This document shows, one piece after another, positions 45,432 to 56,382 of a stretch of 64,000 bases of DNA. The stretch's first letter is position 1. Each line of letters begins with the position of its first letter. This DNA comes from Gonapodya prolifera JEL478 (lineage: Eukaryota; Monoblepharomycota; Monoblepharidomycetes; Monoblepharidales; Gonapodyaceae). Made by a program: the position numbers and the translations under genes. The DNA lies in the NCBI GenBank assembly GCA_001574975.1, contig KQ965739.1, positions 694,966 to 758,965 of the forward strand, written 5' to 3'. The notes under the pieces are model-generated. The model did not search any database. It was not told the origin of the DNA and saw only the letters and a list, made by a program, of their open reading frames with translations.

Positions 45432-46553
45432 TCACAACTGCCCAACATGCCTGACCATCCTCGGCACGACGGCCCCCGCCCTGGACTCCCACAAGTCTCG
45501 GTCCGAGACGGTGTCGGGCACGCCGAGTTTTGCGCGGACCGAGGCGGGGACTGGAAGGCGGTATTTGCGCACGAATGAGGGAAGGCGGGGTGGGAAGGGT
45601 GTTGGTGTGGAGGTGGAGGAGGAGGGAGAGGAGGGGGTGGGAGAAGAGGAGGGAGAGGAAGAGGTAGAAGAGGAGACGGAGGAAGAGGAGGAGGCGGAGG
45701 AAGAGGTGACGGAGGTTGAAGAGACAGAGGCAGATGGGAGGGCAGGACGCGACGGGAGGACGACTTCGGCAGGAACGGGCAGCGCGACCATCGCGGCCGT
45801 GAGTGCCTCCCGGGCAAGGTCTTCGGACAGTTCCATCCCACCGCCAGCAGCGGCTGCGTCGTCCGCACCAGCACCAGCGGCCGCCCCACTGGCGGATTTG
45901 ACGGTCGATGGCCCGGCGATCTCAAAAATGACTTTTCCGGCTCTGACCCTGCAGGCCCAGAACTCGACGTTTCCCTTTCCTTTGCCCATACGTGTCTCTG
46001 CGCCCTTTGAGGTGACGGGTAAGTCCGGGAACACGCGCATGTAGATACGCGCGCCTTTGACGGGCTTGAGCAGGCGGCGGATAATGTTGCGGGTGGCGTC
46101 GAGCTGGCGCGCCGTCATGCGGACGGAGCGCAGGACGCGCAGACCGTACGTGCCCCATGCGACCTCGGACCCGCGCGTGGAGCCGCCCAGGGAGTGCGGC
46201 AGGCGGCCCTTTTGGGCTTTGCGATGGTTGCGCCGGCGCGGGACGAATGGGGATGCAGCGTGGCGTCGTTGCAGGAGCGAGGTTGGAGGAGCGAGGGGGG
46301 TGGGGAGGGTGCGGGAGGGGAAGAACGAAGGGGAGAGGAGCGCGGAGGTGGTGGTGGGAGAGGGGAAGGAGGTCGGGAGAGCGGAGATTGGCGGGAGAGA
46401 GCGGGAAAGAGGCGCGGATGCGAGGAGGGAGAGCGATCGCGCGAGAGGAGCGAGAGGGGAGGGCAGGAGGGCGGGGATGGCAGCGAGAGATGCGCGCGCG
46501 GAGACGGAGTGGAGATTCCTCGCAGCAAGGGCGGTGCGCAGCGCGTGCGACAT
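45432..46553 (-). CDS. MRPL16: Mitochondrial ribosomal protein uL16m (MRPL16)
   Basis: Large-subunit mitoribosomal protein near the peptidyl-transferase centre. Single exon, 373 residues from the Met at 46553; the frame continues 24 codons upstream, but the chosen start opens directly into a long Arg/Ser/Ala presequence. The uL16 core is unmistakable: PRRRNHRKAQKGRLPHSLGG, TYGLRVLRSVRMTARQLDA, RRLLKPVKGARIYMRVFPD, ETRMGKGKGNVEFWACRV and KVIFEIAG. Unlike most homologues, the core is followed by an Ala-rich insert (GAAAGAGADDAAAAGGG) and, after the last helix, a tail of about 110 residues that is first Ser/Thr-rich and then basic. Confidence 0.9.
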   Translation of the reverse strand: MSHALRTALAARNLHSVSARASLAAIPALLPSPLAPLARSLSLLASAPLSRSLPPISALPTSFPSPTTTSALLSPSFFPSRTLPTPLAPPTSLLQRRHAASPFVPRRRNHRKAQKGRLPHSLGGSTRGSEVAWGTYGLRVLRSVRMTARQLDATRNIIRRLLKPVKGARIYMRVFPDLPVTSKGAETRMGKGKGNVEFWACRVRAGKVIFEIAGPSTVKSASGAAAGAGADDAAAAGGGMELSEDLAREALTAAMVALPVPAEVVLPSRPALPSASVSSTSVTSSSASSSSSVSSSTSSSPSSSPTPSSPSSSTSTPTPFPPRLPSFVRKYRLPVPASVRAKLGVPDTVSDRDLWESRAGAVVPRMVRHVGQL

Positions 46554-46862
46554 CGCAGTGCGAGTGTGTGGGTGGGGGGTGTTGTGGGTGAAGAAGCGGA
46601 CCGTGCACCGTGCACTCCAGCCCAACCCCCGAGATTCGCAATCCCATCATAACACCCAACCGCAATCCCTCTCCATTCTGTCTCTGCACCCTCACTCGCA
46701 CTTTCGCAGCAATGGTACGCTTTCCTTCCCTCCTTCACCCTCTCTCCGCCTCCCTCGCGCTTACCATTCGCCGCTCTGCCGCTGCTCTCCCTCTCCCATC
46801 CCACACCCGACTCTCCACTCTCCGGACTCATCTCGAATCCCCCTCCGCAATGATTTTCGCGC

Positions 46863-49256
46863 ATGATGCCACAGTCCGGCGCGGCGCTTCCCTCGGGTGG
46901 GTTTCATCAACCTCGGCAATTGCTCATTCAACCACCGAATGATTTCATTCCGATTCGCACCCATTGCATCTCCATACCCTCCCTTTCCCCCCTTCTACTG
47001 CCCTCCTCCACATCTATCCCTCCCCCACGTCCCCATTCCCTCCCATCCGCCATCCACCCACCAACCACACCTACACCTACACACACACCACACACACGCA
47101 GGCGTCGTCCGAAAACTCCTCCGCGACCTCATGCATCTCAGCGACAACCCGCCCGAGGGCATTCACGTCGTTATCGACGAGGATAACATCACGGATGTGC
47201 AGGCATGGATTCTCGGGCCGGAGGGGACACCGTTTGAAGGTGCGTTGCGAGACGCGAAGCGAGGTCTGGAGTGCGAAGCACTCAAGACCGAGCTGTCGAG
47301 GCCTAAGCGCGATAACGCTGACCGAGGACACGAGCCCAGCGGGTGCGTCCGCCGGAGGCGAGTGATCCGCGAAGCGGAATGTTCTTCGCGGAGCGAACCA
47401 GAGGAAAACCCGAGGCGATGGCGCTGACCGAGGAAGCGAGTGCAGCGAGGTGTCCGCCGGACGCTTTTTCTTCGCGAAGCGGAATACATTCATTGCAGAC
47501 CCATATTGGACCGAGCTCGAGGCCTAAGCGCAATAGCGCTGACCGAGGCTGTCCGCCGGTGGCGAATTACCCCGCGCAGCAGAATACATTCATTGCAGAG
47601 CCATATTGGACCGAGACTGTCCGTCGGAGGCGATTCTAGAGCGCGAAGCGAATCTCGACCGGCTAGGCCGCCAGGGCGAGGCCTGGACGGGCAATGCGTA
47701 GAGGCGCATTATTTACACCGCGAAGCGGCAATCGACACACGTCGAGTACACGTAAATTGGCGGACTCCAAGTTCCACCCTCGAAGAAGGGGCGATAAAGC
47801 GTGGACAGAGCATGAGCTGTGAATGACAAGGGGCGCATAACGCGAGGAATGCCAAATAATTCCTTCCCACCCCCCAAACGCACACACGCACGCACACGCA
47901 CACACAGCCGGCGCATTCCGGATCCGCCTCGTCCTCCCGCCCGACTTCCCGACCTCGCCGCCGCGGGGCTACTTTCTGACCAAGATCTTCCACCCAAACG
48001 TGGGCCCCGGGGGCGAGATCTGCGTCAATACGCTCAAGAGGGAGTGGAAGAGGGAGACGGGGATGCGGGAGGTGTTTGTGGTGAGTGCGGTGGGGGGAAG
48101 GGGCGCAAGGGGGGCAAGGGGCGTTAGAGGGGGGTTAGAGGGGTGAGGCGGAGGGGGTGTGAACGTGGAAAGGGTGGACCATTTCCGGGAATGGGTGCGG
48201 GAGCTAAGAAGATGAGTGGAAGTTCTGCTAAAGAGAAAGGAGCGTAAGGTCTCGACACATCGGTCGCACACGAACGATACCAGCACTCGAGACTCGAGAC
48301 TGCAGGAACTACCGAGCCGCGAGGCGGAACGTGGGAAGCGTGGACGGGCGATGAAAGCTTGTCACGCGATTGGAGTACCACAGTCCCCAAACGCTCGCTC
48401 CGGATGGAATCCTGACCCTGGGCCACACGTGCGCTCTTTGTTACTCCACTCCCCATGTGTTACTCACACCCAATCCGACCTGACGACCCGACCCCGACAG
48501 ACCATCAAATGCCTCCTCATTGCGCCAAACCCCGAATCAGCGCTCAATGAAGAGGCGGGCAAGCTCCTGCTGGCAGACTACGCGGCGTACGCATCCCGCG
48601 CGCGCACCATGGCTGAAGTGTACGCCAGGGGGAATCGCAAGGAGGTCTTGGCCAAGATGGGCAGTGGTGATGGCGCGGGTGGCACTGCGGCGGGTGCCGC
48701 GGACGTTGGTGGGATCAAGGAGGTCCAGCAGCAGGGAGGCGGACAGTCGCCAAGCGTCCAGCATGGCTCGCGGAAGGGCAAAGACGCAGTACAGGATCAG
48801 CGCGTGTCTCCTTCGCATGGGCAGGCGCAGGCGCACGAACGGGTCCCGCTCGGACCTGGCGACGTGGCGGGGTCTTCGCGGCAGATCCTTGCCGGGGCGG
48901 TTGGGGAGGGAAGGCGGGATAAGGCCGCCTCGTGTCTGAGTCCTGGAGTGGCGCTGGCGGCGGTGAGCGGAAGTGCAGGTGCAGTTTCCTGCCTGGGAAC
49001 GGGTGTGGGATCTGTGTCGGACGATCCAAGGGAGCAACTCGAAGACGCGCCTTCTCCCCCGCGTGTGCCCGAACGGGCCAGGACCCCTGCATCCAGCAAC
49101 TCGCGCAAACGCGGAGGATCCCACGTCCCCACGCCCCCCGCGAAAAAGAAGGCCTTGGGGCAGCACGTCGGCGTGGCGGTGGGCGATTGTAGGGTTGTGG
49201 TGGGGAGCGCATTGAGTAGACTCAAGGATGGCAGGGCGGCGTTGAGGAGGTTTTGA
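46863..49256 (+). CDS. UBE2S: Ubiquitin-conjugating enzyme E2 S (UBE2S, APC/C chain-elongating E2)
   Basis: Extends K11-type ubiquitin chains on anaphase-promoting-complex substrates in animals. Exons 46863-46896, 47102-47239, 47908-48080 and 48501-49256 give 366 residues. The splices restore [39 protein letters not shown], and the catalytic block [20 protein letters not shown] with its active Cys. [20 protein letters not shown] is nearly identical to animal UBE2S. After the UBC fold comes a long disordered, Lys-containing tail ending ALRRF, comparable to the human LRRL terminus that docks on APC/C. Introns of 205, 668 and 420 nt are far longer than local norm; the 668-nt one contains the repeat listed at 47240-47705. 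Confidence 0.9.
47240..47705 (+). repeat. Tandem hairpin-rich intron repeat, about 3.5 units of ~100 bp
   Basis: Begins right at the GTGCGT donor of the second UBE2S intron. A 34-nt word starting gaatacattcattgcaga occurs at 47482-47515 and 47582-47615 with one mismatch. A 31-nt word starting cgaggcctaagcgc occurs at about 47298-47328 and 47518-47548. Shared motifs CTGACCGAGG, GTCCGCCGG and CCGCGAAGCGGAA recur in each unit, and many are short palindromes (AGTGC-GA-AGCACT, TCCGC-GAA-GCGGA). The same family lies, also in sense, in a sirtuin intron at 25181-25336. No coding capacity. Confidence 0.82.
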
Positions 49257-49592
49257 GTTGGGGGGGGGGGGGGGGGGTAGTTGCTGTGTGGGGAAGGGAG
49301 GGCTGGACGTGGGACGTGTGGGACGTGCTGTGGAGAGTGGTTTGAGACTGGTGGACTTGCATTGCCGGCGGGTGGAAATTTGGACTCTTTTCTGTTGTAT
49401 TGGCATCGTTGTCGTCGGGGTCTGTACCACTACGTTTTTTTGTGAATAGTTTATTTGATGCACTGACTTTACATACATATTTTGCGAGTGTTTGAAAAAC
49501 TCCCACGCCATTGGGAAGGGTGACGCTTGAACATCATGAAGATTTGCCGGGTAACCCAGCAATCCCATCACCCCCCCACGACCCGCCCCACG
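49257..49592. other. Intergenic region with 18-nt poly-G
   Basis: Starts immediately after the UBE2S stop with 18 consecutive G (49260-49277), then GT-rich sequence and the promoter side of the transporter gene. No gene is seen. Confidence 0.6.
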
Positions 49593-51663
49593 ATGGAGAA
49601 GTCCGGCTCCAAGGATCACCTGCCGCCCCCGATTGCATCCGCGCGCGCTGAGCCGCGGTACTCCATCGCCACGATATGTGAGATTGTCTGTTGTCACATT
49701 TCACTTCCCGATCCCATCACGCGCGTCACTCCCCTTCCCGTCCCTACCCCCTCACCAACCACCGCTCAGCCGCCGTGATCGCCTTCTACTGGGCATGCTC
49801 GCTCTCGGTCGTGTTCCTCAACAAGTACATCCTGTCCTACTCCCCCTTCCGCTTTCCCTACCCGCTGTTCGTGACGTGGTTCCAGCTTGTGGTGGCGCTG
49901 GTCGTGCTGGTGGTGTGGGGCTCCCTGGGGAAGAGGTGAGCTGGTGGTGGGAAGTGGGGAGTTGTTGGGAAGGTTTGGAGACAGCGTCGTGGGATGTCGG
50001 ACGTGGTTTGGATGGGTAGAGGAGGTGTGATAGAGGCCCGGTGGGACTGCGAATTGGTGAAGACGGGTGGCGGGTGCGGTTGTGACAGGCGCTTGACGGG
50101 CAAGTGTGGTGGAAAGTGTCCGGGCGGGTGGGGGATGTGGTTTGGTGTGGTTTCAAATGAGCGGAGCGACGCGTTGTCGCTGTCATGTTCGAATGAGCGT
50201 AGCGCCGCGCTGGCAGTGCCATAATACCATGGGAGCTCACATCGACGGCGATCCTTCCCCCCAACTACCCGTCGCCCACCCACCTAACCCACCCAGCATC
50301 CGCGCCTTCTCCGTAATACCACCGTACGAGTTCCGCCTGGACATCGCCAAACGCGTCGCGACCCTCACTTTTGTATATGTTATGATGCTGGCCTTCAATA
50401 ATTTGTGCCTACAGGTACGTCGTGTGTGGAGCTCTTTCAGCAGGATGAAACGCAGCGACGATGACGGGGTCCGGGAAGGACATCGAGTTTGTGGGTGGGG
50501 GACAATAGAGAGCTGGTGTGAGGAAGGGGAAGGGTTGCGGGGTCGTGAATGGGGTAGAGACGGAGTGGTGGTGGACTGGGGACAAGTAACGCCCGAGTAT
50601 GTGGATTGGGGTAATGGATGGATGGATCCCAAGCTTGTGGACCAGGAACAACCCAAGTGGTGAAAATGAAGGAACCATGGAGGAACAGAATAATCCTCTG
50701 CGACGTCATCGCACGCGCTTGTTTTCAATTGCCATTCCTTCCTTTCGTTGCCCTCATCTCCCCTTTCCACCCACCACACAGTACGTCGAAGTGACCTTCT
50801 ACCAAGTCGCGCGCTCTCTCACCATCGTCTTCAACATAATCTTCACGTACTACATCCTGGGCCACACCACCAACACCCAGACTCTGTTTGCCTGCGCCAT
50901 TGTCACACTGGGGTTCGCTCTGGGCTCGTACGGCGAGATCAACTTCTCCTGGGCGGGCGTGCTGTTCGGAGTCGGAAGCAGCGTCTTTGTGGCTCTGTAC
51001 GGCATTTACGTCAAAAAGACCCTGGCGTATGTGGAGAATGACCAGTGGTGCGTGGAGAGGAGCGGTTTACAACGCCAGAGAAGATTCATTCACATTTCTC
51101 CTTCTTCCAACCCGGCAATAAGGCGGCTACTCCACTACAACACCACTATCGCCATAATCATGCTTTTCCCCCTCGTCGTGGTGTCGGGAGAATTCTCGGA
51201 CATGATGGACTCTGTCACATTTTGGTACGACACAACGTGAGTAGTCCCTTTTCCATGTTAGAACGCTGTCTCGTGAGGGCGCACGTCGTCGCGTTACTGG
51301 TTTATGAACCTGCATGTTCGCTTTCCAGGTTCTGGTCCGTCATGATCCTCACGGGTCTCACAGGCTTCCTCATCAACATCGCCACCTTCCTCCAGATCAA
51401 ATTCACCTCACCGCTCACAAACACCATATCGGGCACGGCCAAGGCGTGCGCGCAGACCATCATCGCCGCTGTGGTCATTCAGAATCCCATCTCTTCAATG
51501 GTGAGCCGGGAGAAGTCCGTGTTTGTGAGACATGGGCATTCATTTGACCATTTTTTTGGTGCTCGCTCAATTTTGACAGAATGGAACTGGAATTTTCCTT
51601 TCGCTTGGAGGGTCGGCGTATTATTCGTATGTACGGTATAGAGAAATGATGGATAGGCGATAG
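49593..51663 (+). CDS. GDP-fucose-transporter-like nucleotide-sugar transporter (SLC35C1 family)
   Basis: Golgi/ER antiporter family for GDP-fucose. Seven exons (49593-49677, 49770-49935, 50297-50414, 50782-51047, 51123-51236, 51329-51500, 51580-51663) give 334 residues, the family size, with about ten hydrophobic helices. Matches to SLC35C1 in order: SVVFLNKYIL, PLFVTWFQLVVALV, FVYVMMLAFNNLCLQYVEVTFYQVARSLT, YGIYVKKTLAYVENDQWRLLHYN (splice-restored), GFLINIATFLQIKFTSPLTN, ISGTAKACAQT, and FLSLGGSAYYSYVRYREM. Introns of 361 and 367 nt are long for this window; the first contains a small direct repeat. SLC35C2-type or other GDP-sugar specificity cannot be excluded by eye. Confidence 0.87.
50156..50209 (+). 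repeat. Short direct repeat in a long intron of the transporter gene
   Basis: AATGAGCG(G/T)AGCG(A/C)CGCG occurs at 50156-50173 and 50192-50209 with two mismatches, 36 nt apart, followed in both cases by a TG-rich word. It is small and GC-palindromic in style, like the repeats in the UBE2S and sirtuin introns, but the sequence is different. Confidence 0.6.
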
Positions 51664-51797
51664 ATAGAAATTAATCGTAGTAGCTAAATTACGTCCTTCA
51701 ACGAGCGGGAAACCTCGTGAGTCTCGAATGCGCACGTCGTCGGCCAAAGTGCTCCCACGAACCCCCCCTCCACCCCCCCCCGCCCCCGCACACGGTC

Positions 51798-53311
51798 ATG
51801 GACCCCAAATACGGCACCCCACATGCGCACGAACTTGCAAAAACGCGTCTCGCTCTCGCTCTTCTGCTGCTCAAAGAGCGTCCCGTCGAGTTCGACGTCG
51901 ATGGTACGTTCATGTCATCACGGAAACCACCTGTACACCTCTCACGCCCGATTCCACCTACCGTCCCAAGATTACCTCGATTTTGTGCTCGACTCTGTCG
52001 AAACCGACCCGACGCACCTGTCTGACGCCGTCGCGAAGCTTCGAAATGCCTTTGTGCCTCTCCAGACGCTGGCGGACGAACGCGCGCGGGAGCGTCGGAC
52101 CGCCAACGAGTTGAGAAAGGAAGTCGCGGATTTGAGGGCGCAGGTGGTGTCGCTTAAGAGGAAGATTGCAGAGGTGGGGGCGGATGGTGCGTGTGAGACC
52201 TTGTTGCTGACGTAAGCCAATGGTCAACCAAAGAAGTGGCTGCAGAACCAACACAACCTGGAGATGGGGCAAGCTCTGATGCAAACCGCGGTAGCAGAGG
52301 TAAGTATTGCGAATCTTGGGATGGTGGTGGCTTTCAACGCAAAACCTGACTCTATGGGCCGTTGTCAGGACTACCTGCTGAAACCGGCCACGAGACTACA
52401 CTACGAAAGGTCAATCTTCTGCGCCGAATTTCAAGCATTAAAGACAGTGAAAAGGAGACTCGACAAATGAGGACGGGCCTTGTATCAGAAACTCTCGAAC
52501 TTTTCGTGGCGGAGGTGGAGGCTCAATGCACGTTTGCTTCTGGAGCACAAACCAGCAGCCCCTCGATCCAGGTGCTGCTCGACTCTTTCGGAAAATTTGT
52601 TGAGGATATTCCGAGTATGAGCTACGTCATCTCACTTGATTTATGATGGTTGGTGCTGATTGATACTCCCCCTGCGCGAAGCTGATCTCGAAGGGGACCC
52701 TCAGATCTTACTCACCACTTCCCGGCTTTATCATCGTCTACTAAAAGTATTTTTAGTCTTCATATCCGCACGGACTCGCCGGGCTTTGAAAGGGGAACCA
52801 CTGCAGACAGGCGTGTCAGTTGTGGGCATTACTTGTGCCTTGAAAGACCTCTCGGCACAGATTGTTCGGAAGATTTCAGTCCTATCAGAAGCCATTTTTC
52901 TCATCGTGACAAAGGAATGCGAAGGGATTCGCAAGCAAAGGCAGGGAATGAAGGAGGGCACAAGCAGCGAAGAGAAACTCGAGTGCGCTGTGGTGGACTT
53001 TTCGGACCGAGAGGCGCTGTCGCTTCTTACAAGTGTAGTTGAGTCTCAGTGTGGGTCGCCACTCGTGGTCTGGTCTTTGCGTCAAGGTATCGGAACATTC
53101 TGCCAGCACCTTATCGGCCGTTGGCATCTGATCACAACGTGCACCACTTATAGGGCTTTCCTTCCAACGAGCGCTCAGCTCTCTTCAAATGTGCGCCGAG
53201 GAATTTGGAGGACCTGTGTTGGTGGAACGTTTATTGCGCGTTCGCGCAGAATTCCTTCCAACGGCCGAACTGTCGAAGACAACGCAGGCTTTCATCGCAC
53301 GACACAGATGA
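51798..53311 (+). CDS. Candidate MEI4 (meiotic double-strand-break factor)
   Basis: Exons 51798-51903, 51971-52186, 52237-52299, 52369-52614, 52682-53086 and 53154-53311 give 397 residues, all introns being in phase 1. The N-terminus ELAKTRLALALLLLKERP followed by YLDFVLDS and a coiled coil (ERRTANELRKEVADLRAQVV) matches the layout of animal MEI4, whose start reads KLALALAI..KP then a short linker and coiled coil. SIQVLLDSFGKFVEDIP corresponds to VFQLLDGLITFYRNP in the same relative place, and the C-terminal half is helical. Total length also agrees (385-389 in mammals). The match is by motif memory, not alignment. If wrong, it is an unknown coiled-coil protein. Confidence 0.55.
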
Positions 53312-53410
53312 GCATATGCCATGAGTCTAAAAAAGAGCCTTCACCGCGGGATAGTTGCATATTCTATTGGTAGATTGTTTTGTTCAATCTAGTTAGTTCG
53401 TCGCCAGTCC

Positions 53411-55952
53411 TCTAGGGCTCAACACGTTTTGGGTCGCGTGGGAACAAGCTGGTTCGACGGATGTTCCCAAGAGCACAATACAGCATACAAACACGTTCCA
53501 AACCTTTGATGGAGACATTAAATTTCAGGAAGCTAATCATTTTCGGAAATTGCTCAACTCACCAATACCACCACCCGCATGTGGTGGAACACCATACTTG
53601 AAGGCGTCAACATAACCCTGAATCGTCTTCACTTCAACCTTGTGCTCTTTTACCCGCTCCAGGAGGAGATTGACATCGTGGACTCGTTGGGCGCCGGACA
53701 TGATTTCCTCCCCTCTCATAAACACGTCATACGAGTTTGAATAGCCCTGAAGCGTCGGAGTCAGAAACATGAACAAAAATTACAGATGTTGAATAAAATA
53801 ACTTACTGGCTGTTGAGGGTCGGGCATGGTGTAAAATGGTCTTACTGCGAGAGGGAACTTGTCGATAATATAAAAGTCGGTGTCGTACTTTGCTTTCACG
53901 AGCCTTCCGAGAAGCTTTTCTTGGTCAGTACTAAACAAGGAGGGGAAATCGTGACAGTTCGACTCGACAGAGATGTTGCGTTTCTGAAAGGGCGAACCTC
54001 ATGTCATCGTAGTCCCCAATCTCCACTCCACTGCTTCTGAGAAGGGCGATGGCATCCTTATAGTGAAGCCTCAACTTCTTGGCCTTGAAATCCTCGAACG
54101 GGAACTGCCGTTTGATAATCTCGAGCTCCGTCGCATAGCGAGTCGAAAGGCCTTCAAATATGTGCAGAAACATCCCTTCAAACATGTCGACCACTTCGTG
54201 GTAGTGTTCTTGGAAGGCCATTTCGAAGTCCAGACCGACAAACTCAGTCATGTGCCGATGTGTGAAGGAGTTCTCCGCACGGAAGACTGTCCATGCAAAA
54301 ACAGCACTGAGCGACAGTTGCAGGTTGCTCGCAACTCAGCTCACCTGGTCCAATCTCATAGACACGCTCGAAGTCAGCACAAATACACATCTGCTTGTAG
54401 AACTGAGGAGATTGGGCGAGGAAGGCATCACCTTTAATTGAACAGAATGTTAAAGCATTGATACTAAACGAAATAGCAGACGCAACATACGATTGAAGTA
54501 CGAAACCTTGAACACGTTAGCACCCCCTTCACTTGCAGCTGGTATAATCTTTGGAGAATGAATTTCTGTGAAGCCATGTCCATCAAGATATTCCCTGAAC
54601 AGTTTAGAGACCCCGGCCTGAATTTTGAAAATGGCTTGATTTGTGATGGTCTGAAGTATTTGGTGAAAATAGAAATCATTGGTCACAAAAGGTCGGATGG
54701 CGCACTCACTCTGAGGTCGATCACTCGGTTCTTCAGCCGTGTGACAAGAAGAACTTTCGGAGCGGCTTGATCAGTCGCCTGCCATCACGTGACTTGGGGT
54801 CACACGGAGCGATAAGCATAAGAGCCATTGAACAGACCTGCTCTGTCTCCTCACCCTCCTCGTCCTCCCCCACAGGCAACGGTCTAGTGGCGTCTTCGAG
54901 AGTAAAAGGTAGTCGACCATCACTCTTGTTCTCACAGAAAATCTTTCCCAACAGGAAACGTCAATCGCATTTCCACGAGAGCAATTCACGCAATCATACC
55001 TGAGTGATTTGCAGCTCGACATCCTGCACGGTACAGGATTTGACTGGCTCAAGAACTTTCGATACTTTTGCGTGAACAAGAACAATGGACTCGGAAGGGA
55101 TGCTTCAAAAGAAGGTTCCACATTGAGTGACTTTTCGGGTGATTCACATCAGCACGTCACCTACCTGGCAATGTACTTGATCATTTGCTTGCTAATCTGG
55201 TCTGCATCAACAGACACCACCGCTTGGACGGTGTGCTCACGTTGTCTCAAGATAAGGAATCCCTTCTTTGCGCCTATTTCAAGTTTCGAGAAGCTCTACT
55301 GTTGTCCTGCGAATCCAAAAGTGGAGCCCACCCACCAACTCCACGATACGTCTGCACTCGGGCACGAAGATAAACGTCTTCGTCCGCCAAGGCTGCCGAA
55401 AGATCCTTTATAATGGTCCGTTTTTCCCCTGGAGACGCCAAATTGTCATAAAAGGAAGCAAAAATGGCTCCAACCGAGAATAAATACCCATTCTGGTTGT
55501 CGATTGATTAACGGGAAGGTCTCCATATTTGCCTTTTGAGTAGTCCTTCACAGGTATCATCCACGTAAATTCAATGACATCAAGTCGCAATTACACTGAA
55601 GTCTCACTTCAGCATCTGCAGCTGCCTTTTCCGCTGCCTTTTATCAAACAAGTTGGCTGTGAATACGTTTCATCGGTCAAAAACAGACAGTCGCCGTGAC
55701 TCACCAACTTTGCTGCCTGCTCCCGCTTCTTTGCCTCCTTCTCCTGTTGTTGCTACAAATATCGGCGTTGAGTAATTAATGAATCCATCCGCAGCAGTGA
55801 TTCGCGGCGATTAAAATCCACGTCCGGGTTCCCAGAACTCAGAACTGCACCTGGAGTTTCTTGAGGGCTTTTTTGGACAAAGGCTTCCCTTCCTCGTCAA
55901 GCACTACCTCCTCTTCCTTCGATTCCTTTGATTCAATTGGGGGTTCGGCCAT
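53411..55952 (-). CDS. DPS1: Cytosolic aspartyl-tRNA synthetase
   Basis: Class IIb synthetase charging tRNA-Asp. About ten short exons, of which several are clear. The N-terminus ([21 protein letters not shown], then [12 protein letters not shown] and a Lys/Gln-rich helix) is the eukaryotic extension that contacts tRNA. Then come the OB-fold part, [20 protein letters not shown] and [21 protein letters not shown] (motif 1), [33 protein letters not shown] with [14 protein letters not shown] (motif 2), [34 protein letters not shown] and [15 protein letters not shown] (motif 3, the join at 53535 giving GGIGLERV). It ends [15 protein letters not shown] at 53411. I have not fixed every boundary in 54000-55850. 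Confidence 0.88.
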
Positions 55953-56382
55953 TTGGGATGGATTTCAGGATTGGTTTCGTGTGGTCACAAAAATGTTGGT
56001 TTTGTGGCCGCCCAACTCGCCCTTCAACATGGGACGGCACGGGCGATGTATTTATTCCAGAACCAACATCATCCCTCTCTCCCAGAACTCTTGATATCAC
56101 CCCGATTCATATAAGCCAAAAACCGGGGGAAAAAATTAGCCCTCGAACCATCTCTAGTAAAATTTCATAACAAGTAAATAGTGCCGGTAAGCTATGCGTA
56201 GTGCAAGGAACTTGAACATAAGTATGGCAAGTAGTAAGTTAGTTTGTATGGAATGAGGGCGAAGCTGAGGCACTTTATGTGGAGGATTCTGTGTGGCACA
56301 CTCCGGAACGAAAGCAACTTTCAAGGCGATTCTTCGTTTCCTTAGTTCACATTGCTTTCGGAGTTTGCCTGGGACCCTAACG
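55953..56382. other. Divergent promoter region between Asp-tRNA synthetase and HMG-CoA reductase
   Basis: 430 bp separate the two start codons. AT-rich in the half nearest the reductase, with an A-rich run near 56132. I looked for a classical sterol-response element (TCACnCCAC-like) and saw no clear copy. Confidence 0.5.

Noticed and set aside
45166-45492. Minus-strand frame rich in Val-Asp-Gly-Gly-Trp repeats
   Set aside because: It is an artefact of the CCA-rich minisatellite; all frames through it look repetitive.
45600-45720. Plus-strand acidic frame (Glu-rich) opposite the uL16m gene
   Set aside because: It mirrors the Ser-rich tail coded on the minus strand; the uL16 core fixes the minus strand as coding.
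55953-56382. A classical sterol-response element upstream of HMG-CoA reductase
   Set aside because: I found no clear TCACnCCAC or E-box-like palindrome in the expected place by reading; a motif scan would be needed to support one.
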